Shown here: piece after piece, positions 36,365-46,764 of the stretch
Layout: each line of letters opens with the position of its first letter
Position numbering within the stretch: the stretch's first letter is position 1
Source of the DNA: Ricordea florida
Lineage: Eukaryota; Cnidaria; Anthozoa; Corallimorpharia; Ricordeidae
Assembly: GCA_949710005.1 (NCBI GenBank)
Contig: OX453274.1
Location: 38,989,829-39,053,828 of the forward strand
Direction: 5' to 3'
Length of the DNA stretch: 64,000 bases
The notes under the pieces: model-generated
What the model saw: only the letters and a program-made list of their open reading frames with translations
What the model was told of the DNA's origin: nothing
Database searches by the model: none
Program-made: the position numbers and the translations under genes

Positions 36365-39300
36365 ATTGAATGTAAAACAATTAAGTTCATTACTTTCGTG
36401 GTATAGAATTCGAGGTAGATCAAGAATGACTACCAGAGAAGAAAAAATACAAGCATTGAATAATATCCCCGAGGTAATTAATAATGCTCAACAAATCGCG
36501 GATAATAGAAGAGAAATTTTTAGGGAGATAGATAATATGCCGAGGAGAAGAGCAAACCAGCCACAACCACCTCTTCCAATACCACAAATAAGACCAAGAA
36601 ACAGGTCAAATTTACCACCCTTAAATATTACACAACCAACTCAAATTCCAGGCAAACCACCAGGTTCGTCAGATAGATATAGACCAGAAACACCGCCAGG
36701 CCCGCCAGATAGATATATACCAGAAACACCGCCAGGCTCGCCAGATAGATATATACCAGAAACACCGCCAGGCACACCCCCATCAAATAAACCAAAAACA
36801 AAACTAAAAAGACCTTCTCCGCCCAAACCAACGCGGCCACCGCCTCCCATTCCAACAAAAACTAAAAAACAAGTAATAAAAAATGAATCGGTTAAAAATA
36901 CCAAACAAACTCCTTTTTTAGGAAATGTATTAAACAAGCTTTGGGATTTTGTAAAACCATATATTCCAGAAAAAGTAAAAAATAAAACAGAGGAACTAGC
37001 TAAAAATTTTATAGATAGATATAAAAAAGCGAATGAAATAAATCAACCTAAAAATCAGCCAAATCAAACAAAATCAAAAAGAGATTACAAGAAGGAGGGA
37101 GCAAGACCAAAAACAAAAAGGTTGAAAGAAGAAGAATTAATTATCAAAGAAAATGTGAGGAAATTCAAAAATGGCTATTTGAAGCAACATACTATAGATG
37201 GGAAAAAAGGATATACTATTGAAGAATTCATGAAAAAAATAAAACTAAGGGTTATAGATATTATTAATAAGGATAAGAAACCAAAAAAGGTTAAGGTTAT
37301 ACTATCATCTAAGTTTGTAAAAGCTCCAAATAACCAAATTGCAGAAGAGGTTGAAAAATATTTTCATGCAAAACCAAAAATAATTACAGAGGCAAGCGAT
37401 TTGCTAAAAGAATATGACGACATAATTAAAAATATACTTGTTGAGGTTGAAAGATTTCAAGAAAATACAGATTCTGGTGTTTTTGAATTTGATTCAGTAG
37501 TACGATTTGATCTTGGCATAGCGCCTTACGCAGTTACTTCTGGGAGTTCATATATACCAACACCAGAAAGATTAGCGGCAAAAAAAGCTACTATTAACAT
37601 ACAGAATAAGTGTGAAGATTGCGGTCAACTTTCATTAACGGAGGCGGCGTTTCCAAGAAAACATCATAGAGAGAGGGTAAATAATGAATTGTTGGAAAAT
37701 TGTAAAAAATTAAACTTTTCTGGTATAGAAGGCGCAATGAAATTAAAAGATTTTGACAAGTTTGAAAAACAAAACCCATATCCAGTTAATGTATTGAAAT
37801 ATGATGAAGAAGCTGATAAAATATATACTGCAAGATTAAGCGATAAATGTTATTGCAAGAAAGAAGAAAAATGTAAGAATTGTGGCTGTATGAAAAAAGA
37901 GTGTAAGAAAAAACAGAAATGTGAGAAAAAAGACTGCACAAAACACGAATGCGAAGAATGCGGATGTAAGAAATGTGATTGCAATAATTATGAATGCAAG
38001 TTATGTGATTGTGAATTTATAACATTACTTTTAATAAATAATGACGAGAAAACCCACTATATTTTAGTAAATAATGTTAGCAGACTTTTATCATCTGAAA
38101 TTGACAAAAATAAGAACAAAAAACATTTCTGTTTTAGATGTTTTAACTCATTTTTTGATAAAAGGATTTTGCAAGAACACAAAGAATACTGCGATTCGCA
38201 CGGTGAAGTTAAAATAAAAATGCCAAAGAATGAAGATGGAAGTCCAAAATTTATTCACTTTAAAAATTTTAAAAATAAAATGCGATCGCCTTTTGTTGTT
38301 TATGTAGATTTTGAAGGCGAACTAATACCAATACATACTTGTTCACCAAACGAAATTAAAAGTTTTACAAAAAATTACCAAATGCATAAAGCATCGGGGT
38401 TCTGCTATTATATTAAATGTTTCGATGAAAGTATATTACCAAATGATTTTAAAATCTGCGCGAATTATACCGCAAAATCTGAGGATGAGGACGTTGCGCA
38501 GATATTTACAGAATATTTAGAAAGAGATGTTAGGAAAATTTTTGGGTTAATAGAAGAAAAAAAGGAAATTTTTAAAGTTTATGATAAAAAGAATATGTCA
38601 GAAATGGATAAAAAAGATTATGAAAATGCAACTCATTGCCATATATGTGAGCGCAAATTTTCTGAAAGCGAAGAAGAAGATTTTAAAAAAGTAATAGATC
38701 ATTGTCACCTTACTGGAAAATATAGGGGAGCGGCGCATAATATTTGTAACTTAAAATATGTGATTCCCAAATTCATCCCAGTAGTAATTCATAATCTGTC
38801 GGGGTATGACTCTCATCTATTCATTAAGAATCTTGGCAAAACAAAGGGTGAAATGAGCTGTTTGGCTAACACCGATGAAAAGTATATTAGTTTCTCAAAG
38901 AAAATTTTAATTAATTATGATTGTGATCGCGATTGCGATTGCGATTGCGATGAGGGCGAGGATGACAAAGAAAAGCCCATTACTAGAACAATAAGATTCA
39001 TTGATTCTTATAAATTTATGCAATGCTCTCTTAGCGGATTGGTCGACAATCTTACAAAATGCGGAAAATGCGAGTCATGTAAACCAGGAAAATGTTTGAA
39101 AAGATACATAAAAGATGGAAAGATTATTACTTTTAATGGTGCCGGCAATTGCGATCAATGTAAGAATTGCAAGCTATTAGGAAGTATGTGTTTTTCGCCA
39201 ATAGATAAAAATATGACAGAAACTAAAAAACATTTCGCAGGAGAAAAGTTAAAACTATTGTTGAGAAAGGGCGTGTTCCCTTATGATTATTTTGACCGAA

Positions 39301-40988
39301 TTGATAAACTCAATGAAACAGAAATTCCGCCAAAGGAAGCATTTAAATCAATTCTTAATAATCAAGATATTTCAGATAAGGATTATGAACATGCTAAAAA
39401 TGTGTGGAAAACATTTGACGCGAAAACAATGAGAGATTATCATGATTTATATCTAAAAACAGACGTATTACAGCTAGCCGACGTATTTGAGAATTTTAGA
39501 GTCGTGTGTATTAATAATTATAGTTTAGATCCCGCCCACTATTTTACATCACCGGGATTATCTTGGGACGCAATGCTAAAATTAACTAAAGTTAGTTTGG
39601 AGTTGTTTACAGACGTTAATATGCTGCTTTTTATTGAGAAAGGGATTAGAGGCGGCACATCCCAAGTATCAAAAAGATATGCTAAAGCTAATAACTCCTA
39701 TATGACAGATTTTGAAATAAATAAACTTATAAGTTATATTATTTATCTTGACGCAAATAACTTATATGGAGCCGCAATGAGCAAGAAATTGCCAAAACGA
39801 GGATTTAAATGGATTCCAAATGAAGAGCTTGAAAATTGGAGAAATATACCTTGTATACTTGAGGTTGATTTGGAATACCCAAAAAATCTTCATGATAGCC
39901 ATAAAGATCTACCTTTAGCCCCAGAAAAACTTACTGTTAATAAAGTTAAGAAATTAATACCAAACCTATTTGATAAGAAAAGATATGTAATTCATCATGA
40001 AACTCTAAAATTTTATGAAAAACAAGGATTGAAAATAACAAAGATTCATAAGGGAATTAAATTTCAAGAGTCAAAGTGGTTACAAACTTACATCGATCGG
40101 AATACTGAATTGAGAAAAAATGCGAAAAACGACTTTGAAAAAGATTTTTTCAAACTTATGAATAACTCCGTATTTGGCAAAACAATGGAAAATATGAGAA
40201 AAAGGATAGACGTTAGATTGGTTAATAATATAGAATCGGCCAAAAAATTAATAAGAAAACCGAACTTTAATCATTTTACTATCTTTTCTGAGGATCTAGC
40301 TGCCATAAATATGAAGAAAACAGAAATAAGATTTAATAAACCAGTTTATGTGGGGTTTTCCATTTTAGACCTAAGCAAACAAATAATGTATGACTTTCAT
40401 TATAATTATATTAAAGAGAAATACGGAGAAAAAGCTGAATTGCTTATGACTGATACTGATAGTCTTGTATATAATATAGAAACAGAGGATTTCTTTGAAG
40501 ATATAAGGCTAGATGTTAGGGAAAAGTTTGACACTAGCAATTATCCAAAAAACCACAAATCTGGTATTTGAAATGAAAACAAAAAAGTAATTGGCAAGTT
40601 CAAAGATGAGTTTGGCGGAAGCATACCTACAGAATTTGTGGGTTTGGGGGCTAAACAATATGCTTTATTAATGGACAATGGCAAAGAGATAAAGAAGAAT
40701 AAAGGAACAAAGAAATTAGTTGTTAAGAAAACAATAAGTTTTAATGATTTTAAAAATTGTTTGAATACTAAAGAACCGCAAATGAGATTGCAAAATTTAA
40801 TCGGCTCAAAACTACACAATATTTACACAAAAACAGTTAATAAAAAAGCGCTATCTGCTTATGACGATAAGAGGATCATTCAAAAAGATGGAATACATAC
40901 TCTTCCATATGGTCATTATCGGGCGGAGCCCTCCCCAGCAGAGCTGGATCTTACTAAAACAGAATTGGGCGGCAACACAGTATCATAA
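36348..40988 (+). pseudogene. Protein-primed DNA polymerase B, one in-frame TGA
   Basis: 1407 codons to a TGA at 40569-40571, then 138 further codons in the same frame that align with the C-terminus of the Polinton 1 enzyme. N-terminal SAP-like helices; a 12-residue PPGxPDRYIPET repeat (about residues 105-140); a Cys-rich insert (about 499-556); a C2H2-like finger (about 593-615); exonuclease YVDFE (about 651); HNH motif (about 763-804); a second Cys-rich insert (about 901-951); motif A YLDANNLYG (about 1133), motif B NNSVFGK (about 1271) and motif C TDTDS (about 1367). The catalytic motifs precede the stop, so a shortened enzyme might retain some activity. Start ATG is inside the TIR. The 3' end overlaps the convergent integrase by 73 bp. 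Confidence 0.88.
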
Positions 40989-41938
40989 GGAATAACTTGT
41001 AATTCTTCCCTAACAAATCCTCGCCGCGGGCCATCAATTAAATAATATAAAACCGGCTGATTGGGCGCAATAATGCTTTTAGAAATATCATAAACTTTGA
41101 TACTCCAAATAGGATCAGTAGCCCGCCTTTTTTCTCCGCCCTCAAGTTCGCCCGGGGATAATAAATATCTGACTTTTGCAATAGGAGGCAATCTAACCTC
41201 ATCCAGCCCCACCTCGCGTTGGTAATTTTTAGGTTCAATATTAACATCTTTCATTTTTATGGCCTCATCAGGCTCTTTACCGGTTATTCTCATAAGTTTA
41301 TTATTTAAGGTTTTTAGAATAGCTGGCAATCTTTTCACCCATACTCTTGATCGATCATCACTAATCATTTCCTGCGCATATTGGTGACTAAATAATCTTT
41401 CTCCTAATATTCTATTTGCGTTTTCCACAAATGCTTGAGCTCTATGATTACCGGCTTCACTTCTCTGTATTTTCACATTATGGTAATTCATGAGTTTACT
41501 AACTTCTCCCATAAATTCTTTCCCAGGATCAACCATTAATTTTTTTGGGTATTTCAATCTTCTAGAATATATTTTTGTAAAAGCTTCTGATATCTCTCGA
41601 CTTTCTTTTGAGGTTAATGGCTCAGCATCTTTATATCTCGAGGCGATATCAACCACAACTAACGTATATTTATATGTTTTTCTTCTAACTCTATCATGTG
41701 GTAAAAATAATAAATCTGCTTGGTGAATCTGATTGGGCTTATCCACAGTCCAATGTGGCCTAGGTATATATTTAGGAGCAGGTAGATAGATTTGCCATAT
41801 TGCCTGTTTCTGTAACCATTGTTTTGCCTCATTTTCACTTACTTTCGCTTTCTCAGCTAATTTAGGAATTGCAGAATATCCTTTCCAATATCCCCCAGTT
41901 GAATAATATATTTTTGAGAGTATATTTTCGTTGTTCAT
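40916..41938 (-). CDS. Polinton retroviral-type integrase (RVE)
   Basis: 340 residues. Triad intact: HQADLLFLP, MVDPGKEF and FVENANR. Long near-identical stretches with the Polinton 1 enzyme, among them WQIYLPAPKYIPRPHW and EAGNHRAQAFVE, despite very different base composition, so this is among the best-conserved proteins of the pair. The last dozen residues (VRSSSAGEGSAR) are extra and are encoded by a short GC-rich patch shared with the polymerase 3' end. ATG 41938 faces the 63-residue ORF across 31 bp. Confidence 0.92.
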   Translation of the reverse strand: MNNENILSKIYYSTGGYWKGYSAIPKLAEKAKVSENEAKQWLQKQAIWQIYLPAPKYIPRPHWTVDKPNQIHQADLLFLPHDRVRRKTYKYTLVVVDIASRYKDAEPLTSKESREISEAFTKIYSRRLKYPKKLMVDPGKEFMGEVSKLMNYHNVKIQRSEAGNHRAQAFVENANRILGERLFSHQYAQEMISDDRSRVWVKRLPAILKTLNNKLMRITGKEPDEAIKMKDVNIEPKNYQREVGLDEVRLPPIAKVRYLLSPGELEGGEKRRATDPIWSIKVYDISKSIIAPNQPVLYYLIDGPRRGFVREELQVIPYDTVLPPNSVLVRSSSAGEGSAR

Positions 41939-41969
41939 TTAAAAATAAACAAATTATCTTATAAATCAA

Positions 41970-42161
41970 ATGGTGTCGGAGGAAGAAAAAATAAAATTTA
42001 CCGAATACCAAATCAACATTATGAAAAAAATTATTAGAAAAAAAATTCTATATATGGAAGATGGCGATCAAATTTTAAATATTATGATTTTAATTCCTGA
42101 GGCGAGAGAAGGTTTATTAAAACATATTACCAAGTTAGAAAATAGAACAACACAGGTTTAA
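41970..42161 (+). CDS. Small unknown protein between integrase and capsid genes
   Basis: 63 residues, charged and helical, no domain recognised. Support for a real gene is its promoter: ATCTTATAAATCAA precedes its ATG, and the nearly identical ATCTTATAAATTACA precedes the capsid ATG. Polinton 1 has no gene here. Confidence 0.5.
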   Translation: MVSEEEKIKFTEYQINIMKKIIRKKILYMEDGDQILNIMILIPEAREGLLKHITKLENRTTQV

Positions 42162-42169
42162 AGGTTAAC

Positions 42170-42190
42170 CAAAGTATCTTATAAATTACA
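42170..42190 (+). promoter_or_regulatory. Capsid gene promoter motif, duplicated upstream
   Basis: ATCTTATAAATTACA directly ahead of the capsid ATG; its twin is at about 41955-41968. A GGTTTAAAGGTTAACC stretch just upstream adds a TTAAA motif and a GGTTAACC dyad. Confidence 0.45.
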
Positions 42191-43432
42191 ATGACGTCTG
42201 AAAAAATTAATCCAAACAGAATTCCCAAAGAACCATTTGGTTTGAAAGCAGAATCAACATTGAATCGAATTACGCTAAATCCATCCACAGCCAGTCCAGG
42301 AGAAACATTATACATAAATATTCCAAAACTAGCCGAGAATTTAGTGATTGTACCCGGAAGTGTATCTCTTCTATTTGATTTAGATGTTGAGGGTCATGCT
42401 AATAACACAGTTGTGAATAATTTGGGTCGCAATCTTGTAACCAGATTGAAAGTTCTTTTTGGGGGAGAAACATTGCAAGATACACAAAGATATGATTTAT
42501 TTCAAACATATCATGATTTATTCTTAACTGAAGAAGAGCGTGAGGATAGATTAAAACAAGGTATTTCTTCGTTAAATATCAGAAAACTTAGAACAAAATC
42601 TGGAGATGCAAAAACACAAGATGCAAAAGAAGTTGCTCTCGCCAATGTTCATGGTTCAAAGTACAGAATACCAATAAATCATCCTATTCTAAACGACCAT
42701 GGCGTTTTTTATCCGAAAGCGTTGGAAAATCATCTTATATTTGAGATTACACTTGCGCCGATCAATAATATTCTTATTTATTCTGATACAACTAAAGCAC
42801 CATCATATTCAATCAAAAACTTAGAGTTAGAATATTCTTCAATTTCTAGTGAATACTTAGCTCGCGAGGCACAAGCAGCTTATCAAGTTGGCAAAGGATT
42901 CTTTTATGAAAATATTACCTTACACAAAACTTTTACATTTTCCATTGGCGGTGATGGTGTTATTAATCAGCATATTAATTTACCGAGAAGATCAATGACT
43001 GGGGTATTGTTTTTGTTTTTATCACCCCAAGCTGCGGGAGCAAGGGATTCAGAAAATTTTTATAATCCAGGCATATCTTCCGTTGAAATTGATGTTGATG
43101 GCGTGCCAAATAGAATATACTCTAGAGGAATGATTCCGTCCGATCTTTGGGAATCCGTGAAAAAAAGATTTCACCGGGGTGATGGTTTACAAATTTCATT
43201 GAAAGAAAAAGAATTTTACGCGGATAAGTTTGCTCTTTGGGTTGATACTAGAACTCATCCAGATAATGGCATTCATGGCGGCGGACTTGCTCTAAATAAT
43301 ACGCACGATGGCGTAAAAATAGAAATTAAACGAAAACAGAGCGGATCTGGAACCGTAACTTGTCATATGTTTGTCGTAGCAGATGCAATGATGGAGATTA
43401 TGAATTCAAGTTTGAGATCAATTAAGTACTGA
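42191..43432 (+). CDS. Probable major capsid protein (double jelly-roll)
   Basis: 413 residues, intact, orthologous end to end with 28466-29701. Conserved blocks include LNPSTASPGETLYINIP, LVIVPGSV, VVNNLGRNLV, a VLFGGET block, NLPRRSMTG and FALWVDTRTHPDN. A short extra loop (HRGDGLQISLKEK) lies before the DKFALW block. Predicted to form the trimeric shell protein; assignment rests on family resemblance, not on a catalytic motif. Confidence 0.75.
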   Translation: MTSEKINPNRIPKEPFGLKAESTLNRITLNPSTASPGETLYINIPKLAENLVIVPGSVSLLFDLDVEGHANNTVVNNLGRNLVTRLKVLFGGETLQDTQRYDLFQTYHDLFLTEEEREDRLKQGISSLNIRKLRTKSGDAKTQDAKEVALANVHGSKYRIPINHPILNDHGVFYPKALENHLIFEITLAPINNILIYSDTTKAPSYSIKNLELEYSSISSEYLAREAQAAYQVGKGFFYENITLHKTFTFSIGGDGVINQHINLPRRSMTGVLFLFLSPQAAGARDSENFYNPGISSVEIDVDGVPNRIYSRGMIPSDLWESVKKRFHRGDGLQISLKEKEFYADKFALWVDTRTHPDNGIHGGGLALNNTHDGVKIEIKRKQSGSGTVTCHMFVVADAMMEIMNSSLRSIKY

Positions 43433-43456
43433 CCGAGAATCTAAAAACATAATGTT

Positions 43457-44098
43457 ATGATACAAAAAATAATGGAAGATTTACGAGATAAAACCCCATT
43501 TCACTGTATAATAACAGGACCCACAAATTGCGGAAAAACAAAGTACCTAATTGAACAGCTCCGCGGGCCATTCCGAAAAGTTTTTGAATATATTGTGTTA
43601 ATTTGTCCAACCTATTCTAAAAATAAAACCTATCATAACTTTGCTCTAGGAGATAAACATTTCTATAAATTATCGCCTGACGCAAGTAACATTGATGAGA
43701 TTAATGAATTGTTAAATGATTGTCAAACTTTATTCTCTGGAACAAATACATTAATAATTTTAGATGATTGCGCCGTTTCGAATGATCTGAAAAAACGATC
43801 CAATAAATTTATAGATTTAGCATTCTCCGGAAGGCATCATGGTTTATCGGTTTGGGTTCTAACCCAGCAATTAACTTCAATAGCAAAACCATTCCGCGAA
43901 AATGTAGCCTGCGTTGTTACTTTCCATAACCCATCCCAGAAAGGTATGAAAATGTTTTTCGAGGATTACGGAGGTGATTTGGATTATGAATTGGGTAAAA
44001 AGTTTATGCAACTACTAAAAACCGAAAAATATTCTAGGTTATGTTTGAGTTTGCGATATCCATTTAATTGCTATTTAGAGATTCCCGAAGTGATTTAA
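43457..44098 (+). CDS. A32/FtsK-HerA-type genome-packaging ATPase
   Basis: 213 residues. Walker A GPTNCGKT, Walker B LIILDDC and VLTQQLTS intact. Nearly superimposable on the Polinton 1 protein. Starts 24 bp after the capsid stop, with a CTAAAAACAT motif in the gap. An inner ATG (MEDLRDKTPF) would match the N-terminus of the Polinton 1 copy more closely. Confidence 0.92.
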   Translation: MIQKIMEDLRDKTPFHCIITGPTNCGKTKYLIEQLRGPFRKVFEYIVLICPTYSKNKTYHNFALGDKHFYKLSPDASNIDEINELLNDCQTLFSGTNTLIILDDCAVSNDLKKRSNKFIDLAFSGRHHGLSVWVLTQQLTSIAKPFRENVACVVTFHNPSQKGMKMFFEDYGGDLDYELGKKFMQLLKTEKYSRLCLSLRYPFNCYLEIPEVI

Positions 44099-44104
44099 CA
44101 AAAG

Positions 44105-44674
44105 ATGGCTAATATTGATCGAGCGAAGCTCTCCCCGGCAGGGCCGGAAGATTACATTGAAGAAGACCAACCAAAGGTAGTACCGGAAAAAAGTGAGGAT
44201 CTTGAAATAAAACAAGAATCGCTTTCCATTCTCGCAGCCTTAGGAACAACAAAGGAATATTTAGGGGTTGAAATGAGTTTGGGTGATATAAAAAAATTAA
44301 CGGAAAAAGATGTTGAAAAGTATTTTAATCGATATCAGGCGGTGATGGGTAAGAAAATTAATGGAGGATTAGTAGATTCATCCCTTCAATTAGTTTCCAA
44401 ACTTATTTCTTATTTAGTTCCGGTTGATGATATAGAATCTCTTTGCAATGATTTGAAGAATGATGATTTGGTAAATCGTGAACTAACAAACATTGTTGGA
44501 CTCTTAGCATTGAAAGCAGGAAGACTGGCAGCACTTGCTAGCGGATTATTTCAAGTAGCTAAACACATAAAATTCAACAAAAACCAACATTTTTCAAGAG
44601 AAGAACCAGTAAATGGCAGCACAACTGATCAGGAAACTAAGCAATCTACTGAAGGTGCTGATACAGTATATTAA
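44105..44674 (+). CDS. Virion-module membrane protein next to the ATPase
   Basis: 189 residues, orthologue of 27210-27758 (LSILAALGTTKEYLGVEMSL, then GDIKKLTEKDVEKYFNRY). A hydrophobic stretch near residues 135-155 is the membrane segment. The N-terminal LSPAGPEDY is encoded by a GC-rich patch resembling one at the polymerase 3' end and has no match in Polinton 1. Confidence 0.68.
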   Translation: MANIDRAKLSPAGPEDYIEEDQPKVVPEKSEDLEIKQESLSILAALGTTKEYLGVEMSLGDIKKLTEKDVEKYFNRYQAVMGKKINGGLVDSSLQLVSKLISYLVPVDDIESLCNDLKNDDLVNRELTNIVGLLALKAGRLAALASGLFQVAKHIKFNKNQHFSREEPVNGSTTDQETKQSTEGADTVY

Positions 44675-44711
44675 ACAGATCTAAAAACTTATTTGTAGCA
44701 TCTAAATAACA

Positions 44712-45122
44712 ATGTCTGAACAAACTGAAGCAGAAGTTGAGCAAATTACAGCTGATCCCGCGCCTGAAAATAAAGATACTAAAAAGAAGGATAAAGATCC
44801 TAAAAAAGTCGCAGCCGGTAAGAAATTAGCTGAATATAATAAAAAAGCAAAAGAAGCATTAGCTAGGGAGATGAAGCGAAACGAAAATACAGATAATCAA
44901 GAAAATCCCTCCCGCGAAGCCAAATCATGGCTACCAGAGTTATCTTTTACTACTGTTTTATCTATTATTGGATTGGGGTTTACAGCATTTGATATTTTTA
45001 TGAGATATAAGGAAAAAGCTAGAGATGAATATTCTAGTAGGATAGCTGATTTATCACAAGTTCCTCAAATACCCCAACCTTCAAAAATTCCATTGTCCTC
45101 AAAATCTTTAGGAATGGAATAA
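44712..45122 (+). CDS. Single-helix membrane protein with basic domain
   Basis: 136 residues, orthologue of 25792-26184 (VEQIT, later KDPKKVAAGKKLAEYNKKAKEAL). One membrane helix (FTTVLSIIGLGFTAFDIF) and a short proline-containing tail. GATCTAAAAACTTATTTG about 20 bases upstream is the likely promoter motif. Confidence 0.68.
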   Translation: MSEQTEAEVEQITADPAPENKDTKKKDKDPKKVAAGKKLAEYNKKAKEALAREMKRNENTDNQENPSREAKSWLPELSFTTVLSIIGLGFTAFDIFMRYKEKARDEYSSRIADLSQVPQIPQPSKIPLSSKSLGME

Positions 45123-45132
45123 TTATAAAATA

Positions 45133-45185
45133 TTTTTTTACTACATAAAGTTATTTAAAAGTTTCTTACTGATGTAGTAAAAAAA
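45133..45185 (+). promoter_or_regulatory. Inverted repeat enclosing a TTAAAAG promoter motif
   Basis: Perfect 14-bp arms TTTTTTTACTACAT (45133-45146) and ATGTAGTAAAAAAA (45172-45185) around a 25-base spacer with TTATTTAAAAGTTTC. It starts 11 bases after one stop codon and ends 2 bases before the next ATG, so it may end one transcript and start another. Confidence 0.55.
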
Positions 45186-45187
45186 TC

Positions 45188-45406
45188 ATGTCAACCGAAA
45201 ACAAACTTGTTAAAACTGTAACTGATTCAGCGGTACTTATCGGATTAGGAGCCGGAGTTGGTTATGTAGCTAAAAAGGTAATGAAAGAATCATTTTTGAG
45301 CGATCCATCCTCAAGTATTACAAATTATGCAAAATGGGTTGCAGTATTATCCGGAAGTATGTATCTTAAAACATATTTAGAGGAACAAAAGATTTTACCA
45401 AAATAA
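45188..45406 (+). CDS. Small two-helix membrane protein
   Basis: 72 residues, orthologue of 25564-25785 with more than half the residues visibly shared. Two hydrophobic segments. Followed after 4 bp by the next module gene without its own promoter motif, so the two are probably co-transcribed. Confidence 0.7.
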   Translation: MSTENKLVKTVTDSAVLIGLGAGVGYVAKKVMKESFLSDPSSSITNYAKWVAVLSGSMYLKTYLEEQKILPK

Positions 45407-45410
45407 AATT

Positions 45411-45803
45411 ATGGCAACATTAGCAATGATGGCGATAGGGGCAGTATTGAATGCAACAGCATTTACCGGAGGAAATATTCTTGCAAAATATTTATCTGGT
45501 CGCAATGTGGATACAGAAAAAATACGACACGATAAAGCAATGGAAAAATATCAAAGAGATTACGAGGCATATCAGGAAAAAAGACAAAAAATGCTTGATT
45601 GGAAAATGAAGAAAAAAGATGAAAAATATCAGGCATCAAAAAATATTTCTACTACAAATCAGGCTTTTGAATTGTACGGCAAAATGACTGAACCAAAATT
45701 CTCTGATTATTACAAACCAAGCGATGGCCAAAAGACTGGGGAAATGGTATATGTCGGAGCTGGAATGTTAGGTTTAGGTTACGCAGTAAGTAAAATATTA
45801 TAA
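45411..45803 (+). CDS. Virion-module protein with N- and C-terminal membrane segments
   Basis: 130 residues, orthologue of 24751-25155 (GAVLNATAFTGGN, then HDKAMEKYQRDYEAYQEKR, then a KFSDYYKPSDGQKTGEMVYV-like end). Ends 11 bases before a hairpin that separates it from the convergent 271-residue gene. Confidence 0.7.
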   Translation: MATLAMMAIGAVLNATAFTGGNILAKYLSGRNVDTEKIRHDKAMEKYQRDYEAYQEKRQKMLDWKMKKKDEKYQASKNISTTNQAFELYGKMTEPKFSDYYKPSDGQKTGEMVYVGAGMLGLGYAVSKIL

Positions 45804-45814
45804 ATTATTATTTT

Positions 45815-45845
45815 GTTATGTAACCCAGCAATTGGGTTATATAAC
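45815..45845. terminator. Bidirectional hairpin between convergent genes
   Basis: GTTATGTAACCCA (45815-45827) and TGGGTTATATAAC (45833-45845): a 13-bp stem with one wobble and a 5-base loop, between plus-strand stop 45803 and minus-strand stop 45868. The same stem sequence recurs at 51077-51106. Confidence 0.6.
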
Positions 45846-45867
45846 ACAAGTATATTTATTATTTGGT

Positions 45868-46683
45868 TTACGTGAGACTTCCATCATCAGAATCTTCATC
45901 ATAACCAATATAGGAAGAAGCAGATTCACCGTCAGAAATAATTACTTCAGGATTATATTTTCTGCGTGGTGCTAATCTTTTAATTTCTTGCTTCGTTTCG
46001 ACAAGAGCGTCATAAAGTTTTACTTGCAATGAAATATGCGAACCAATAAATATTGATTCAATTTTGATTGAACACTCTGCGTGGCAACCTTTATTGATTA
46101 AATCTTTTGGGTTTATTGTTCCATTGCAATCTTCACTTCTAATATCGTATAATTTTGTAAGAATTTCTCCTTTTTTGTATGAAATTAATTTTGGATATAA
46201 TGTTGGTCCTCTATCAGGAACTTTTTGCATGTAAGGTTTGTTTTTACCATCTTCAATTTTTTCCATTTTCCAATAGAGAGGATTAAAACCTCCCTTTGTT
46301 TTGGTGAGATCAGATCTTTTCAACTCAAATCTATCAATTTCATCTTTATTTTCTATAATATGATCAATGCAGCAATCTACTATTTCATTAAATTTTTCTA
46401 TCCATTTTTCCTCTTCATCAGTGGGCCTATTTCCGCTCCATAAACATAAGGGAAAAGAATAAGCCGAAAAACTTTCAGAAACTCCAAATGAATACAACCG
46501 GCCAGTTCGAATAACTAATTCTCCTTCTGTTCCATTTTTATTTTTTGTTGAAATTTTAATTCTCCTAAATTCAACCTTTGGCTTGCTACCTGGAACTTCA
46601 CCTAAAATTGGTTTAGAAAAGATCATACTTTCTTTTGGATTATAATTATTAATAACTATTAATTGGGTATTTTCGTTCATCAT
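45868..46683 (-). CDS. Candidate NCLDV-type single-strand DNA-binding protein
   Basis: 271 residues with an acidic C-terminus (GYDEDSDDGS). The segment ELVIRTGRLYSFGVSES followed by YSFPLCLW and a helix with WIEKFNEIVDCC resembles the I3/DUF5871-type SSB of large DNA viruses as I know it. It would coat displaced strands during protein-primed replication. It is the only minus-strand gene within the virion module, so it is probably expressed separately and early. The Polinton 1 counterpart sits in line with the module instead. Confidence 0.5.
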   Translation of the reverse strand: MMNENTQLIVINNYNPKESMIFSKPILGEVPGSKPKVEFRRIKISTKNKNGTEGELVIRTGRLYSFGVSESFSAYSFPLCLWSGNRPTDEEEKWIEKFNEIVDCCIDHIIENKDEIDRFELKRSDLTKTKGGFNPLYWKMEKIEDGKNKPYMQKVPDRGPTLYPKLISYKKGEILTKLYDIRSEDCNGTINPKDLINKGCHAECSIKIESIFIGSHISLQVKLYDALVETKQEIKRLAPRRKYNPEVIISDGESASSYIGYDEDSDDGSLT

Positions 46684-46764
46684 TTTATTTCCTTTTTTAT
46701 TTATTCCTTTTATCTTTTAAATCAATTTTTCTTCAGTTCTAAGGGGTCTAAAGATTTCATACTG

